From positions 372,001 through 436,000 of the forward strand of contig JAGOQJ010000001.1 of assembly GCA_017991595.1 (NCBI GenBank): DNA of 64,000 nt, in the 5' to 3' direction. This DNA comes from Candidatus Didemnitutus sp. Lineage in GTDB: Bacteria > Verrucomicrobiota > Verrucomicrobiia > Opitutales > Opitutaceae. Positions 43,211-52,454 of the stretch are shown here, one piece after another; the first letter of the stretch is position 1; each line of letters opens with the position of its first letter. The position numbers and the translations under genes were made by a program. The notes below the pieces were generated by a model. The model did no database searches. It was not told where the DNA came from and worked only from the letters and a program-made list of their open reading frames with translations.

Positions 43211-45805
43211 ATGAGACTCCCTGTGCGCTGGCTCACGCTGCTGCTGTGTTGGTCTTGCGTCGGGCTCGCACAGACGGCGAGCCCGAGCCCGCTCGCGCCC
43301 GAGCGTGCCAGTGCGGCGACGACTCCGGCCGGCGGCTTCGTGGCGGAGGCGCAGGCTGAGCGCGCGTTGCAGGCGGGTTTCCCGTCGGTCGCTGCGGCGA
43401 TCTACGGCGCGTTGCGTGCGGACGAAAGTTTGCCGGCGGACGCGCGGGCACGTCTCGCTCTGGCGCAGATCACGGCGCTGCTCGATGCGGGCGACACCGC
43501 GGCGGCGGAGCGGGAGCTGCAGGCTTACACGGGGCCGGTGAACAGTTCCTCGCGGCTGCGCGCTGGCTTGCTCGCCGCGCATCTGCGGCGCGCGGCGCAG
43601 GCTAAGGCGGAGCTGGCGGAGATCCGTGCGGAGGAATTGCCGGCGAACGAGCGCGCGTGGTGGTATTATTTGCAGGCGCAGCTGGCGGAGCTCGACGGCG
43701 AGTTGCCGCGGGCGACGACGTTGTTTGAACAGGCGGCGCAAGCGGCGGTGTCAGACCAGCAGCGTGCGCGTTTCCTGCTCGGCCAGGCGCAGGTGATCCT
43801 GCGCGGGGGCGCACCGAGCGAGCGGGATCTGGCGGCGTGGCGCGGCAACATGGAGCGTTTCGCCGGGCAGAGCCTCGGCTACGACGCGGCCCGTTTTTAT
43901 GCGGCGGGCTTGGCGCGGTCGAACCGGCAGGCGGAGGCGATCGCGGTGCTGGAGCGGCAACTGCTCGGCGTGCCGCCGACGCAGCGCAACATCGCGGATC
44001 AGTTGCGCCTCCTCATCGGTTTGATCGCGGGCGAGACCAGCCCGGTGGCGCGGCGGGCCTTTCGCGAACTGCTGCGCGACGGCCTGCGGCCCGACACGCA
44101 ACGCACCGCGCTCTATATGCTCGCGCGCGGAGCGCGGAGCGCGGCCGAGCGGGAGCAGTTGCGGCGCGACTTGAACGAATTGGCCAACAGCCCCACGCCT
44201 CATCCGGTGATCGAGGACATCCTGCTCGTGCGGGCGCAGGCGGCGCTGGCCGACCGGCAATACAACGCGGCCGAAGAGGACGCGCGGTTGCTGCTGGATC
44301 GTTTTCCCGGTTCGCCCCTCAAGGCCGCGGCGCTCGGCGTGCGGTTGTCGGTGGCGTGGAATTCCCGGCTTTACCGGACGGCGGCCGACATCAGCACGCA
44401 GCTGCGCGCGGTGCTGGCGCCCGGACGCGAACGCTCCGAGCTGGGCGTGCTGCTGGCGGAGGCATTTTTCCGCTCCGGCGATTTCCGCAACGCGGCCGAT
44501 GCCTACGAGGCGGCGCTGCGCGAGGCGCCGCAGGTGGTGCCGACCGGCGTGCTGATTTTCCAGCGGGTGCTCGCCGACATCCGCGCCGACCGGCTGGCGG
44601 AAGCGGCGGCGCTGCTCGACGAGATGGCTGCCAACCCGTCCTTCGACGTGGTCAATCGCTGGCAGGCCGAGTGGAATTTGATCCGCGACATGCAGGTGCG
44701 TGGGCAGAACGCGCAGGCGCAGCAGCGCGTGGAGCGTCTGCTGGCGGACACCGCCGCCGCGGTGCCGGGCGAGTTGCGCGTGCGGCTGCTGTGGTTGCGG
44801 GCCAAGCTCTCCTTCGACAGCGGCGATGCGGCGAAGGCGATGCGCGAGGTGGGGGAGTTGCAGGCGCAGTTGCCGCAGGTCCAGCTCGATGCCGCGCTGG
44901 CGCGCGAGGTGGCGAGCACGGCGTTGCTCCTGCAGGCGCAGGCGTTGCTCGCCCTTGAGCGCGACGACGAGGCGACGGGGCTGCTGGAGAAGTTGCGCGC
45001 CGATTACCGCGAGGCGAAGGCGGCGGTGTATTCGTATCTGGTGCAGGCGGCGCGGCAGGCACAGCGCGGCGAGCTGGCGGGAGCGCAGAAGACGCTGACC
45101 GACATGGTGGACGCGAACGGCCGCAGCGAGTATGCCGCCTTCGCGCTCTACGAGGCGGCGGTCTATGCGGAGCGCCAAGGGCTCGACCGCAATCTGAGCG
45201 AGGCGCACAACATCCTCGAACGCCTCGTGCGCGACTATCCGCAGGATGAACTGGTGTTCTACGCGCGCCTCAAGCAGGGCGACCTGCTGCGCAAGTTGAA
45301 CGATTTCGGCTCGGCCCGGCTGGTGTATGAGGACCTGATCAACAACCGCGGCCAGCACCCGGATGTGTTGCTGGCGCAGCTGGAGTTGGCGCGCAGCCTG
45401 TTCGCGCAGGCGGCGAACAACGCGGCCAATTTCGAGAGCGCGGTGGCGATCTTCGAGCGGTTGCGCGATTTATCCGCCGCGCCGGCCGATCTGCGGGTGG
45501 AGGCCGGCTACATGTGGGGCTACGCGTTGGCGCGACGCGGCCAGACGGTGCCGGCGCAGACGGTGTTGTGGTCCGTGGTGGATGCGTTCCTCGTCGCGCC
45601 CGGAGCGGCGGAGCAGCTCGGAGCGACCGGTCGCTACTGGATCGCGCGTGCCTTGCTGGAGCTCGGCCAGCTGCTGGAAGAGGGCGGCCGGATGGACGAG
45701 GCGCAGCGTGCCTACCGCCTGATCATCGACAACAAGCTCGGCGGCGCCGCGCAGGCGCAGGCGCGGTTGGATGCGTTCCAAGCGGCCGAGGCGGCGAAGC
45801 CATGA
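43211..45805 (+). CDS. Large exported TPR repeat protein
   Basis: The product is an 864-residue protein with a signal peptide (MRLPVRWLTLLLCWSCVGLA) followed by about 20 helical repeats of the TPR/Sel1 type. Examples are AAIYGALRADESLPADARARLALAQI and GDFRNAADAYEAALREAP. Segments such as RLVRDYPQDELVFYARLKQGDLLRKLNDF resemble the outer-membrane TPR protein family that includes BamD/YbgF-like repeats. The repeats give a protein-binding scaffold in the periplasm. It is the first gene of a unit with ExbB-like, ExbD-like and TonB-like genes (70, -4 and 11 bases apart), so it is probably the partner or load of that energy system. Confidence 0.85.
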   Translation: MRLPVRWLTLLLCWSCVGLAQTASPSPLAPERASAATTPAGGFVAEAQAERALQAGFPSVAAAIYGALRADESLPADARARLALAQITALLDAGDTAAAERELQAYTGPVNSSSRLRAGLLAAHLRRAAQAKAELAEIRAEELPANERAWWYYLQAQLAELDGELPRATTLFEQAAQAAVSDQQRARFLLGQAQVILRGGAPSERDLAAWRGNMERFAGQSLGYDAARFYAAGLARSNRQAEAIAVLERQLLGVPPTQRNIADQLRLLIGLIAGETSPVARRAFRELLRDGLRPDTQRTALYMLARGARSAAEREQLRRDLNELANSPTPHPVIEDILLVRAQAALADRQYNAAEEDARLLLDRFPGSPLKAAALGVRLSVAWNSRLYRTAADISTQLRAVLAPGRERSELGVLLAEAFFRSGDFRNAADAYEAALREAPQVVPTGVLIFQRVLADIRADRLAEAAALLDEMAANPSFDVVNRWQAEWNLIRDMQVRGQNAQAQQRVERLLADTAAAVPGELRVRLLWLRAKLSFDSGDAAKAMREVGELQAQLPQVQLDAALAREVASTALLLQAQALLALERDDEATGLLEKLRADYREAKAAVYSYLVQAARQAQRGELAGAQKTLTDMVDANGRSEYAAFALYEAAVYAERQGLDRNLSEAHNILERLVRDYPQDELVFYARLKQGDLLRKLNDFGSARLVYEDLINNRGQHPDVLLAQLELARSLFAQAANNAANFESAVAIFERLRDLSAAPADLRVEAGYMWGYALARRGQTVPAQTVLWSVVDAFLVAPGAAEQLGATGRYWIARALLELGQLLEEGGRMDEAQRAYRLIIDNKLGGAAQAQARLDAFQAAEAAKP

Positions 45806-45875
45806 AACCGCACCGCAGAGCGTGGAATTGGCATTTACCGGCAAACGCGCGCCGGCATGATGCGCGACCAATTGC

Positions 45876-46547
45876 ATGAGCGAATTCAGCTACAGAATCT
45901 TTGCGAGTGGCGGCCCGGTCATGTGGCTGCTGCTGCTGGTCGGCCTGGTGGCGCTGGTGATCTTCATCGAGCGCGCCCTTTACCTGCATCGCGGGCAGAT
46001 CCGGTCGACGGAGTTCCTCAATGGCATCAAAAACCTCCTGCAAAAGGGGCGGCTGATGGAAGCCTTGACGCTGTGCGAGGAGACTCCGGGACCGGTCGCG
46101 GCCGTCGTGAAGGCGGGTTTGCGGCATGCCGACGCGACGGAGCCGGCGCTGCGTTTCGCGGTGCAGGAAGCGGCGGTGACGGAGTTGCCGTTGCTGGAGC
46201 GCCGCATCGGCACGCTGGCGGCGATCGCGCAGATCGTGCCGCTGCTGGGCTTGCTCGGCACGGTGCTGGGGATGATCCGGACTTTCTGGTTGTTCAGCCA
46301 GTCGGGTAACTATGCGACGCCGGCGGTGCTGGCGGGCGGGATGTGGGAAGCGTTGCTTACGGCGGCGGCGGCGCTGGCCATCGCGGTGCCCGTGCATCTG
46401 GCGCGGCATTTCCTGAACGGGCGGGTGCGGGCGCTGGTGCATGACATGGAGTGGGTGGGCAACGAATTGATGCGTTACCTGCAGTGCGAACACCGCCGCA
46501 GCGGGGCGGGTGAAGCGGCCGTGTCGGCCGAAGGGAAGCAGCCGTGA
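45876..46547 (+). CDS. ExbB/TolQ/MotA-like proton channel protein
   Basis: The product is a 223-residue inner-membrane protein with three helices (about 14-32, 115-138 and 158-176). The core LLGLLGTVLGMIRTF carries the first conserved threonine (T129), and GGMWEALLTAAAALAIAVP carries the conserved glutamate E158. In E. coli ExbB the second channel threonine lies five residues after that glutamate. Here that place is alanine and a threonine lies four residues after. The ExbD-like gene follows with a 4-base overlap. Confidence 0.88.
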   Translation: MSEFSYRIFASGGPVMWLLLLVGLVALVIFIERALYLHRGQIRSTEFLNGIKNLLQKGRLMEALTLCEETPGPVAAVVKAGLRHADATEPALRFAVQEAAVTELPLLERRIGTLAAIAQIVPLLGLLGTVLGMIRTFWLFSQSGNYATPAVLAGGMWEALLTAAAALAIAVPVHLARHFLNGRVRALVHDMEWVGNELMRYLQCEHRRSGAGEAAVSAEGKQP

Positions 46548-47023
46548 TCAGCCAGCCGCTCGAGTTGCGTTCCCGGCTGCGCCCGCCTCCGCGGGACTTG
46601 GATGTATTTTTCTGGGCGAACGTCGCGCTCGTCTGCCTGTTCTTCGCGTTGTTGGGCTCGCGCTTCGTGCTGGCGCCGGGTCTCTGGGTGAGCGTGCAGC
46701 CGCCGGGGCGGACGGAGTTCAACCTACCCACGGTGCGCTCGGCGATGCAGGGTGCGGCGACCGTGGTGGTGAGCTACCGGCGCGACAACATGATCCTGTT
46801 CGAGGGCGGCATCTACGAATTCAAGGACTTCCGGCCCGTGCTGGAGCGCTATGCGAAGGCCCACCCGAAGGCAGCCTTGCTGGTGCGGTTCGACCGGCAG
46901 GTGTCGATGCAGGGCTTCACCGAGCTGTGCGACTTGGCGCGGGCGGCCGGCTTTGCCACGGTCTTGCTGGCGACGGAATCGGCGCCGGGTGAGACTCCGG
47001 AGTTCGTGCCGACCGGCCGCTGA
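46544..47023 (+). CDS. ExbD/TolR-like protein lacking the proton-carrier aspartate
   Basis: The product is a 159-residue single-pass protein. The membrane helix DLDVFFWANVALVCLFFALL aligns without gaps to E. coli ExbD DINVTPFIDVMLVLLIIFMV. The essential D25 is replaced by N26, and the NVTP motif by DVFF. The periplasmic half (ILFEGGIYEFKDFRPVLERYAKA, then LLVRFDRQVSMQGFTELCDLARAAGFATVLL) keeps the ExbD fold pattern. It starts with GTG overlapping the exbB-like stop. With the aspartate lost it may not move protons like classical ExbD. Confidence 0.85.
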   Translation: MISQPLELRSRLRPPPRDLDVFFWANVALVCLFFALLGSRFVLAPGLWVSVQPPGRTEFNLPTVRSAMQGAATVVVSYRRDNMILFEGGIYEFKDFRPVLERYAKAHPKAALLVRFDRQVSMQGFTELCDLARAAGFATVLLATESAPGETPEFVPTGR

Positions 47024-47034
47024 GGAATTGACCG

Positions 47035-47760
47035 ATGGCGCGTGCAAGAATCAAACGCCGGATCTGGGTGGGCGCCGCGCTGAGTGCGGTCGCCATCGGG
47101 GCCTGGTGGGTGTGGTCGACGCAGTTGCTGCGGCGCACGATCGTGGAGCAGCCGGTGGAGCCGGAGGCGTTCGTGCAGCTGACGGGGCGGGGTGGGGCGG
47201 CCAACCAGCGTATCTTGCAAGAGCGGGCGACGTTCTTCGACCCGACGCCGCTGTTCCTGCCGACGGCCTATAACTACGGGCAGGGCGGGTTGCCACGCCG
47301 CTTGCAGCGCCAGCCGGGTCAGGTGTTTGGCAATTTCGCGCCCAAGATGAATTTCGAGGAGAGTGCGCTGCCGGCCTATGCGAGTGAGACGGGGGCGGCG
47401 CCGGAGAATCTCTCCGAGTTGCTCAGCCGGGCGAACGAGGCGCCTTTTGCCGGCTTCGGCGAGACTGGCGAGGCATTGGGGACTGCGCAGCCGCGGGAGG
47501 CGTTCGTGGAAGTTAAGTCGTTGGCTGGTGAATCGTTGACTCGTTACGTCCTGCAGGAGGCGGCGTTGCCGCGGCAGGAATTTGGCCCGTTGGAATTCGT
47601 CGTCGCGGTCGGCGCGGCGGGTGTCATCGCCCAGCCCACGCTCATGGCCAGTTCGGGTTGGGAGGAGATCGATGTTTTCTTCCGCGATTACCTAGTCAAA
47701 ACCTACCGTTTGGGCGAGCGACTCAGCCCGGGACGCTATCGCGTCTTGATTGGGCCGTAG
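47035..47760 (+). CDS. Membrane-anchored protein with a diverged TonB-like C-terminus
   Basis: The product is a 241-residue protein. A basic N-terminus and one membrane anchor (about residues 10-27, IWVGAALSAVAIGAWWVW) lead into a long extended periplasmic linker. The last 60 residues (PLEFVVAVGAAGVIAQPTLMASSGWEEIDV, then SPGRYRVLIGP) follow the strand-strand-helix-strand pattern of TonB C-terminal domains, including the SSG turn, but are too different for a sure call. Its place directly after ExbB- and ExbD-like genes (11 bases) is where tonB or tolA is usually found. Confidence 0.6.
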   Translation: MARARIKRRIWVGAALSAVAIGAWWVWSTQLLRRTIVEQPVEPEAFVQLTGRGGAANQRILQERATFFDPTPLFLPTAYNYGQGGLPRRLQRQPGQVFGNFAPKMNFEESALPAYASETGAAPENLSELLSRANEAPFAGFGETGEALGTAQPREAFVEVKSLAGESLTRYVLQEAALPRQEFGPLEFVVAVGAAGVIAQPTLMASSGWEEIDVFFRDYLVKTYRLGERLSPGRYRVLIGP

Positions 47761-47787
47761 ATTTTTGGTGGTCGGGCAAGAATTCAG

Positions 47788-47817
47788 TTGACGGCAATTT
47801 TTGGGAATCATTCTCTA
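47788..47817 (+). promoter_or_regulatory. Candidate sigma-70 promoter for tRNA-Thr and tuf
   Basis: TTGACG (47788-47793) is followed 17-18 bases later by TTCTCTA (47811-47817), about 35 bases before the tRNA. The -35 box is good and the -10 box weak. Confidence 0.4.
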
Positions 47818-47852
47818 GCCGTTCTCTTTGTTTTTTGCCTCCGCTTTGGTGC

Positions 47853-47928
47853 GCCCAGATAGCTCAGTTGGTAGAGCACCCCCTTGGTAAGGGGGAGGTC
47901 GACGGTTCAAATCCGTTTCTGGGCTCCA
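47853..47928 (+). tRNA. tRNA-Thr (anticodon GGU)
   Basis: The acceptor stem GCCCAGA pairs with TCTGGGC. The anticodon arm is CCCCC-TTGGTAA-GGGGG with anticodon GGT, and the T arm contains GGTTCAAATCC. The CCA end is encoded. It is placed in front of tuf, as in many bacteria, and is probably cut from the same transcript. Confidence 0.96.
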
Positions 47929-47997
47929 GGGCATCACGTCGGCGACTTCCGACGTTAATCAAGGTCAACAACTTCAACCACCCAAACATCCCTCCAC

Positions 47998-49188
<1,191 letters not shown>

Positions 49189-49215
49189 TCGCCTCTCAAC
49201 CTTCCGACTTCACGC

Positions 49216-49243
49216 GCCGGGGTCCCATTTGCGGGGCTCCGGC
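49216..49243 (+). other. Stable hairpin between tuf and tRNA-Trp
   Basis: An 11-bp stem (GCCGGGGTCCC with GGGGCTCCGGC, two G-T pairs) has a six-base loop. No T tract follows, so it is more likely an RNA-processing or mRNA-stabilising structure at the end of tuf than a terminator. The tRNA begins 26 bases further on. Confidence 0.5.
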
Positions 49244-49268
49244 TGCGTCGTCTAAAAGAAATAACCAC

Positions 49269-49344
49269 AGGCGCGTAGCTCAATTGGTAGAGTAGCGGTC
49301 TCCAAAACCGTTGGTTGGGGGTTCGATTCCCTCCGCGCCTGCCA
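49269..49344 (+). tRNA. tRNA-Trp (anticodon CCA)
   Basis: The acceptor stem AGGCGCG pairs with CGCGCCT. The anticodon arm is GCGGT-CTCCAAA-ACCGT with anticodon CCA, and the T arm is GGGGGTTCGATTCCCTC. The CCA end is encoded. It precedes secE, the classic tuf-trpT-secE-nusG arrangement. Confidence 0.96.
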
Positions 49345-49369
49345 CTTCCGCCAGTCTCAGCCTTTTCCC

Positions 49370-49573
49370 ATGGCCAATCCGTTCCGCAGTGCCCGTATCT
49401 TTTTCGGCGAGCTCGTCGCCGAGTTGCAGAAAGCCAGCTGGCCGACTCGCGAAGAGCTGAAGGATTCGACGATCGTCGTGATCGTCGCCTGCCTCCTGCT
49501 CGGCCTTTTCACCAGCGTCAGCGACTTTGCCCTCTACCAAGTCGTCGACCTCCTCACCTCCTGGGTGAGCTGA
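49370..49573 (+). CDS. secE: Preprotein translocase subunit SecE
   Basis: The product is a 67-residue single-pass subunit that clamps SecY in the protein-conducting channel. FFGELVAELQKASWPTREELKDST is the conserved amphipathic helix with the WP(T/S)R(E/K)E motif, followed by one membrane helix (IVVIVACLLLGLFTSVSDFAL). The short form with one helix is usual outside the enterobacteria. It is followed by nusG after 18 bases. Confidence 0.96.
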   Translation: MANPFRSARIFFGELVAELQKASWPTREELKDSTIVVIVACLLLGLFTSVSDFALYQVVDLLTSWVS

Positions 49574-49591
49574 GTTCCGCCCCGTTCTTCC

Positions 49592-50167
49592 ATGTCCCAG
49601 ACCTCAACGCCGACCGGCGCCCAGTGGTTCGCCGTCCACACTCTCTCCGGCCAGGAGCAGAAGGTGAAAACCTACATCGAGAAATTTAAGAAGGCCGAGG
49701 AACTCGATGATTTCATTTCCGAAGTGCTGCTGCCGACGGAAATCGTGTCCGAGGTCAAGGGGGGCAAGAAGTCCACGAAGACCCGCAAACTCTACCCGGG
49801 CTACGTCTTCGTGAACATGAAGCTCTACGAGGAGGGCAAGGTCGTCATCAAGCCCTTCTACTTCGTCAAGGATGCGGCCGGCGTCATCGGCTTCGTCGGC
49901 GGCGAACATCCAGCCCCGCTCCGTCAGAGCGAGATCGACGAGATCAAGGCCCGCATCGAAGCCGCCACCGGCAAGGAGATCCCGAAGGTCTCCTTCGAGG
50001 TCGGCGAAGAGGTGAAGATCACCGACGGTGCCTTCGCGAACCTCACCGGCCGCGTCGACGAGATCGACCCCGCCCGCGGCAAGTTGAAGATTTCCGTTTC
50101 CATTTTCGGACGGTTTACGCCCGTCGAACTCGAATACTGGCAGGTCCAGCGCGCCTCTGAAAGCTGA
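49592..50167 (+). CDS. nusG: Transcription termination/antitermination factor NusG
   Basis: The product is a 191-residue factor that binds RNA polymerase at the clamp and links it to Rho or the ribosome. The NGN domain (QWFAVHTLSGQEQKVKTYIEK) covers about residues 10-125, and the KOW domain (GEEVKITDGAFANLTGRVDEID) about 135-190. The length is normal. Confidence 0.97.
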   Translation: MSQTSTPTGAQWFAVHTLSGQEQKVKTYIEKFKKAEELDDFISEVLLPTEIVSEVKGGKKSTKTRKLYPGYVFVNMKLYEEGKVVIKPFYFVKDAAGVIGFVGGEHPAPLRQSEIDEIKARIEAATGKEIPKVSFEVGEEVKITDGAFANLTGRVDEIDPARGKLKISVSIFGRFTPVELEYWQVQRASES

Positions 50168-50211
50168 TCCGCCGCCCACCATAAACCCGCCACTACTCAG
50201 CATCCCTTAAC

Positions 50212-50637
50212 ATGGCCAAAAAGATTCAAGGCTACGTTCGTCTCCAGCTCCCCGCTGGCGCTGCCAACCCGGCCCCGCCGGTCGGTCCCGCGCTCGGCGC
50301 CCAAGGCGTCAACATCATGGCGTTCTGTAAGGAGTTCAACGCGAAGACCAAGGACCAGAACGGCATGATCATCCCCGTGGTGATCACCGTCTACGCCGAC
50401 AAGTCCTTCACGTTCATCCTCAAGTCGCCGCCGGCTTCGGTCCTCCTTAAGAAGGCTGCGGGCGTCGCTTCCGGCTCCGCCAAGCCCAACCAGGACAAGG
50501 TCGGCAAGGTCACGCGCAAGCAGATCCTTGAGATCATCAAGCTCAAGAAGAACGACCTCAACGCGAACAGCGAAGACGCTGCGGTGCGCATGATCGCCGG
50601 CACGGCGAAGAACATGGGCATCGAAGTCGTCGACTAA
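50212..50637 (+). CDS. rplK: 50S ribosomal protein L11
   Basis: The product is a 141-residue protein of the GTPase-associated centre that binds the thiostrepton region of 23S rRNA. It begins [29 protein letters not shown], with the proline-rich hinge normal for L11, and ends with the rRNA-binding domain ([20 protein letters not shown]). The length is standard. Confidence 0.97.
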   Translation: MAKKIQGYVRLQLPAGAANPAPPVGPALGAQGVNIMAFCKEFNAKTKDQNGMIIPVVITVYADKSFTFILKSPPASVLLKKAAGVASGSAKPNQDKVGKVTRKQILEIIKLKKNDLNANSEDAAVRMIAGTAKNMGIEVVD

Positions 50638-50701
50638 GCTTTTCACCCACAACCACTCAACGCGGGAGCCCATCCGGGCGTTCGCACCGCAGGAGTAGCT
50701 A

Positions 50702-51394
50702 ATGGAAAAACACAGCAAACGATACAACAGCGCCATCAAGGTCGCTGACCTCACGAAGGAATATCCGCTCAACGAAGCCGTTGAGATTCTTTCGAAGTTC
50801 CCGAAGACCAAGTTCGACGAGACCGTCGAGCTGTCCTTCCGCCTCGGCGTCGATCCGGCGCAGGGCGACCAGATGGTGCGCGGCACCACGCCGCTCCCGA
50901 ACGGCTCCGGCAAGAAGATCCGTGTCATCGTCTTCACCGACGATCCGGCCAAGGCCCTCGCGGCCGGCGCCGATCACGCCGGTCTCGCCGAGCTCATGGC
51001 GAAGATCAACGAAGGCTGGCTCGACTTCGACGTCGCCATCGCGACCACCGAGGCCATGAAGCAGGTCCGCACGCTCGCCCGCGTGCTCGGTCCCAAGGGC
51101 CTCATGCCGAACCCGAAGTCCGGCACCGTCACCGACGATGTCGCCGCCGGCATCAAGGCCGTCAAGGCCGGCCGCGTCGAGTTCAAGGTCGACAAGACCG
51201 CCAACATCGGGGTCGGCGTCGGCAAGCGTTCGTTCACGGCCGCGCAGATCGCCGAGAACGCCGCCGCGGTCCTCGAGGCCGTCGGCCGGGCCAAGCCCGC
51301 CTCCTTCAAGGGCCACTACATCAAGGCCGTGACCCTCTCGTCCTCGATGTCACCCGGCGTGAAGATCGCCTCCACCGAGTTCAGCAAATTCTAA
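50702..51394 (+). CDS. rplA: 50S ribosomal protein L1
   Basis: The product is a 230-residue protein of the L1 stalk, often a translational autoregulator of the rplKA message. The segments ETVELSFRLGVDPAQGDQMVRGTTPLP, GPKGLMPNPKSGTVT and KTANIGVGVGKRSF are diagnostic. A Shine-Dalgarno GGAG lies eight to ten bases before the start. It is 64 bases after rplK. Confidence 0.97.
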   Translation: MEKHSKRYNSAIKVADLTKEYPLNEAVEILSKFPKTKFDETVELSFRLGVDPAQGDQMVRGTTPLPNGSGKKIRVIVFTDDPAKALAAGADHAGLAELMAKINEGWLDFDVAIATTEAMKQVRTLARVLGPKGLMPNPKSGTVTDDVAAGIKAVKAGRVEFKVDKTANIGVGVGKRSFTAAQIAENAAAVLEAVGRAKPASFKGHYIKAVTLSSSMSPGVKIASTEFSKF

Positions 51395-51408
51395 GGAGCA
51401 TCGTAACC

Positions 51409-51897
51409 ATGAGAGCCGAAAAGAAATTCCTCGTCGACGAGGTCACGACGCACCTGAAGAAGTCTGACTACGTCATCCTCACCAATTTCACGAAACTGAC
51501 CGTCGCCGACACGGCCGAGCTGCGCAAGCGTCTCGCCCCCGAGGCCGCCGAGTTCCACGTCGTGAAGAACAGCTCGTTCCGCGTCGCGGCCAAGGCCTTC
51601 GGCCTGCCCGAGGTGGACAGCTCCCTCTCCGGCCAGACGGCCGTCGTCGTCGGCGGCAAGAATCCGGCCGGCGTCGCGAAGGTCCTCAAGAAATTCGTCG
51701 AGGAGAAGCAGAAGCTCGAAGTGAAGGTCGGCGTGTTGGACAAGAAAGTGTTCAACTCCGCCGAACTCTCGAAGCTGGCCGACCTCCCGTCGTTCGACGC
51801 GCTGCGCTCGATGTTCCTCGGCATGCTCACCATGCAGGGAGCCGCGTTCGTCCGCGTCCTCGACGCCAAGGTCAAGAAGGAGCAACCCGCCGCCTAA
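51409..51897 (+). CDS. rplJ: 50S ribosomal protein L10
   Basis: The product is a 162-residue base of the L7/L12 stalk. The N-terminal rRNA-binding part (EKKFLVDEVTTHLKKSDYVILTNFT) is followed by SSFRVAAKAFGLPE and the C-terminal helix that binds L7/L12 dimers (SMFLGMLTMQGAAFVRVLDAKVKKEQ). The 14-base gap after rplA leaves no room for the long L10 leader structure seen in other bacteria. Confidence 0.96.
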   Translation: MRAEKKFLVDEVTTHLKKSDYVILTNFTKLTVADTAELRKRLAPEAAEFHVVKNSSFRVAAKAFGLPEVDSSLSGQTAVVVGGKNPAGVAKVLKKFVEEKQKLEVKVGVLDKKVFNSAELSKLADLPSFDALRSMFLGMLTMQGAAFVRVLDAKVKKEQPAA

Positions 51898-51911
51898 ACC
51901 CTTTTCACGCT

Positions 51912-51935
51912 GCGCCGCCCCTCCTTCGGCGGCGC
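51912..51935 (+). other. GC-rich hairpin between rplJ and rplL
   Basis: A perfect 8-bp stem GCGCCGCC/GGCGGCGC has an eight-base pyrimidine loop. It lies 14 bases after rplJ in the 136-base gap before rplL. There is no T tract, so it may serve processing or differential expression of rplL, which is needed in several copies per ribosome. Confidence 0.45.
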
Positions 51936-52033
51936 GCGCGAAAGCCAAAAACTCCCAACGGAGTTCAGCTAGGGGATACGTCCCTTAAACGCGCGGCATT
52001 CCCGCCGCCGCTAGCACTCCCAGGAAGACTACC

Positions 52034-52414
52034 ATGAGCAACATCACCAAAGACCAAGTCATCGAGTGGCTGTCCGCGCAGCCCATCCTCGAGCTCGCCG
52101 CTCTCGTCAAAGACCTCGAGGCCAAGTGGGGCGTTTCCGCCGCCGCTGCCGTCGCTGCCGCTCCCGCCGCTGGCGGTGCCGCCGCCCCGGCCGCCGAGGA
52201 GAAGACCGAGTTCAACGTCGTCCTCACCGACGCCGGCGCGAACAAGATCGGCGTCATCAAGGAAGTCCGTGCGATCACGGGCCTCGGCCTCAAGGAGGCC
52301 AAGGACCTCGTCGAGGGCGCTCCGAAGCCGGTCAAGGAAGGCGTCGCCAAGGCCGAGGCCGAAGAGATCAAAAAGAAGCTCGAGGCCGCTGGCGCCAAAG
52401 TGGAACTCAAGTAA
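52034..52414 (+). CDS. rplL: 50S ribosomal protein L7/L12
   Basis: The product is a 126-residue stalk protein that recruits translation factors. The N-terminal dimer helices ([27 protein letters not shown]) are joined by an Ala/Pro-rich hinge to the factor-binding domain ([40 protein letters not shown]). A strong hairpin follows. Confidence 0.97.
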   Translation: MSNITKDQVIEWLSAQPILELAALVKDLEAKWGVSAAAAVAAAPAAGGAAAPAAEEKTEFNVVLTDAGANKIGVIKEVRAITGLGLKEAKDLVEGAPKPVKEGVAKAEAEEIKKKLEAAGAKVELK

Positions 52415-52454
52415 CCACTTGGTTCACCGCCACGCATCCAGTTCCAATTCCCGG

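Noticed and set aside
51395-51408. L10 leader regulatory structure before rplJ
   Set aside because: Only 14 bases separate rplA and rplJ, too few for the known leader fold.
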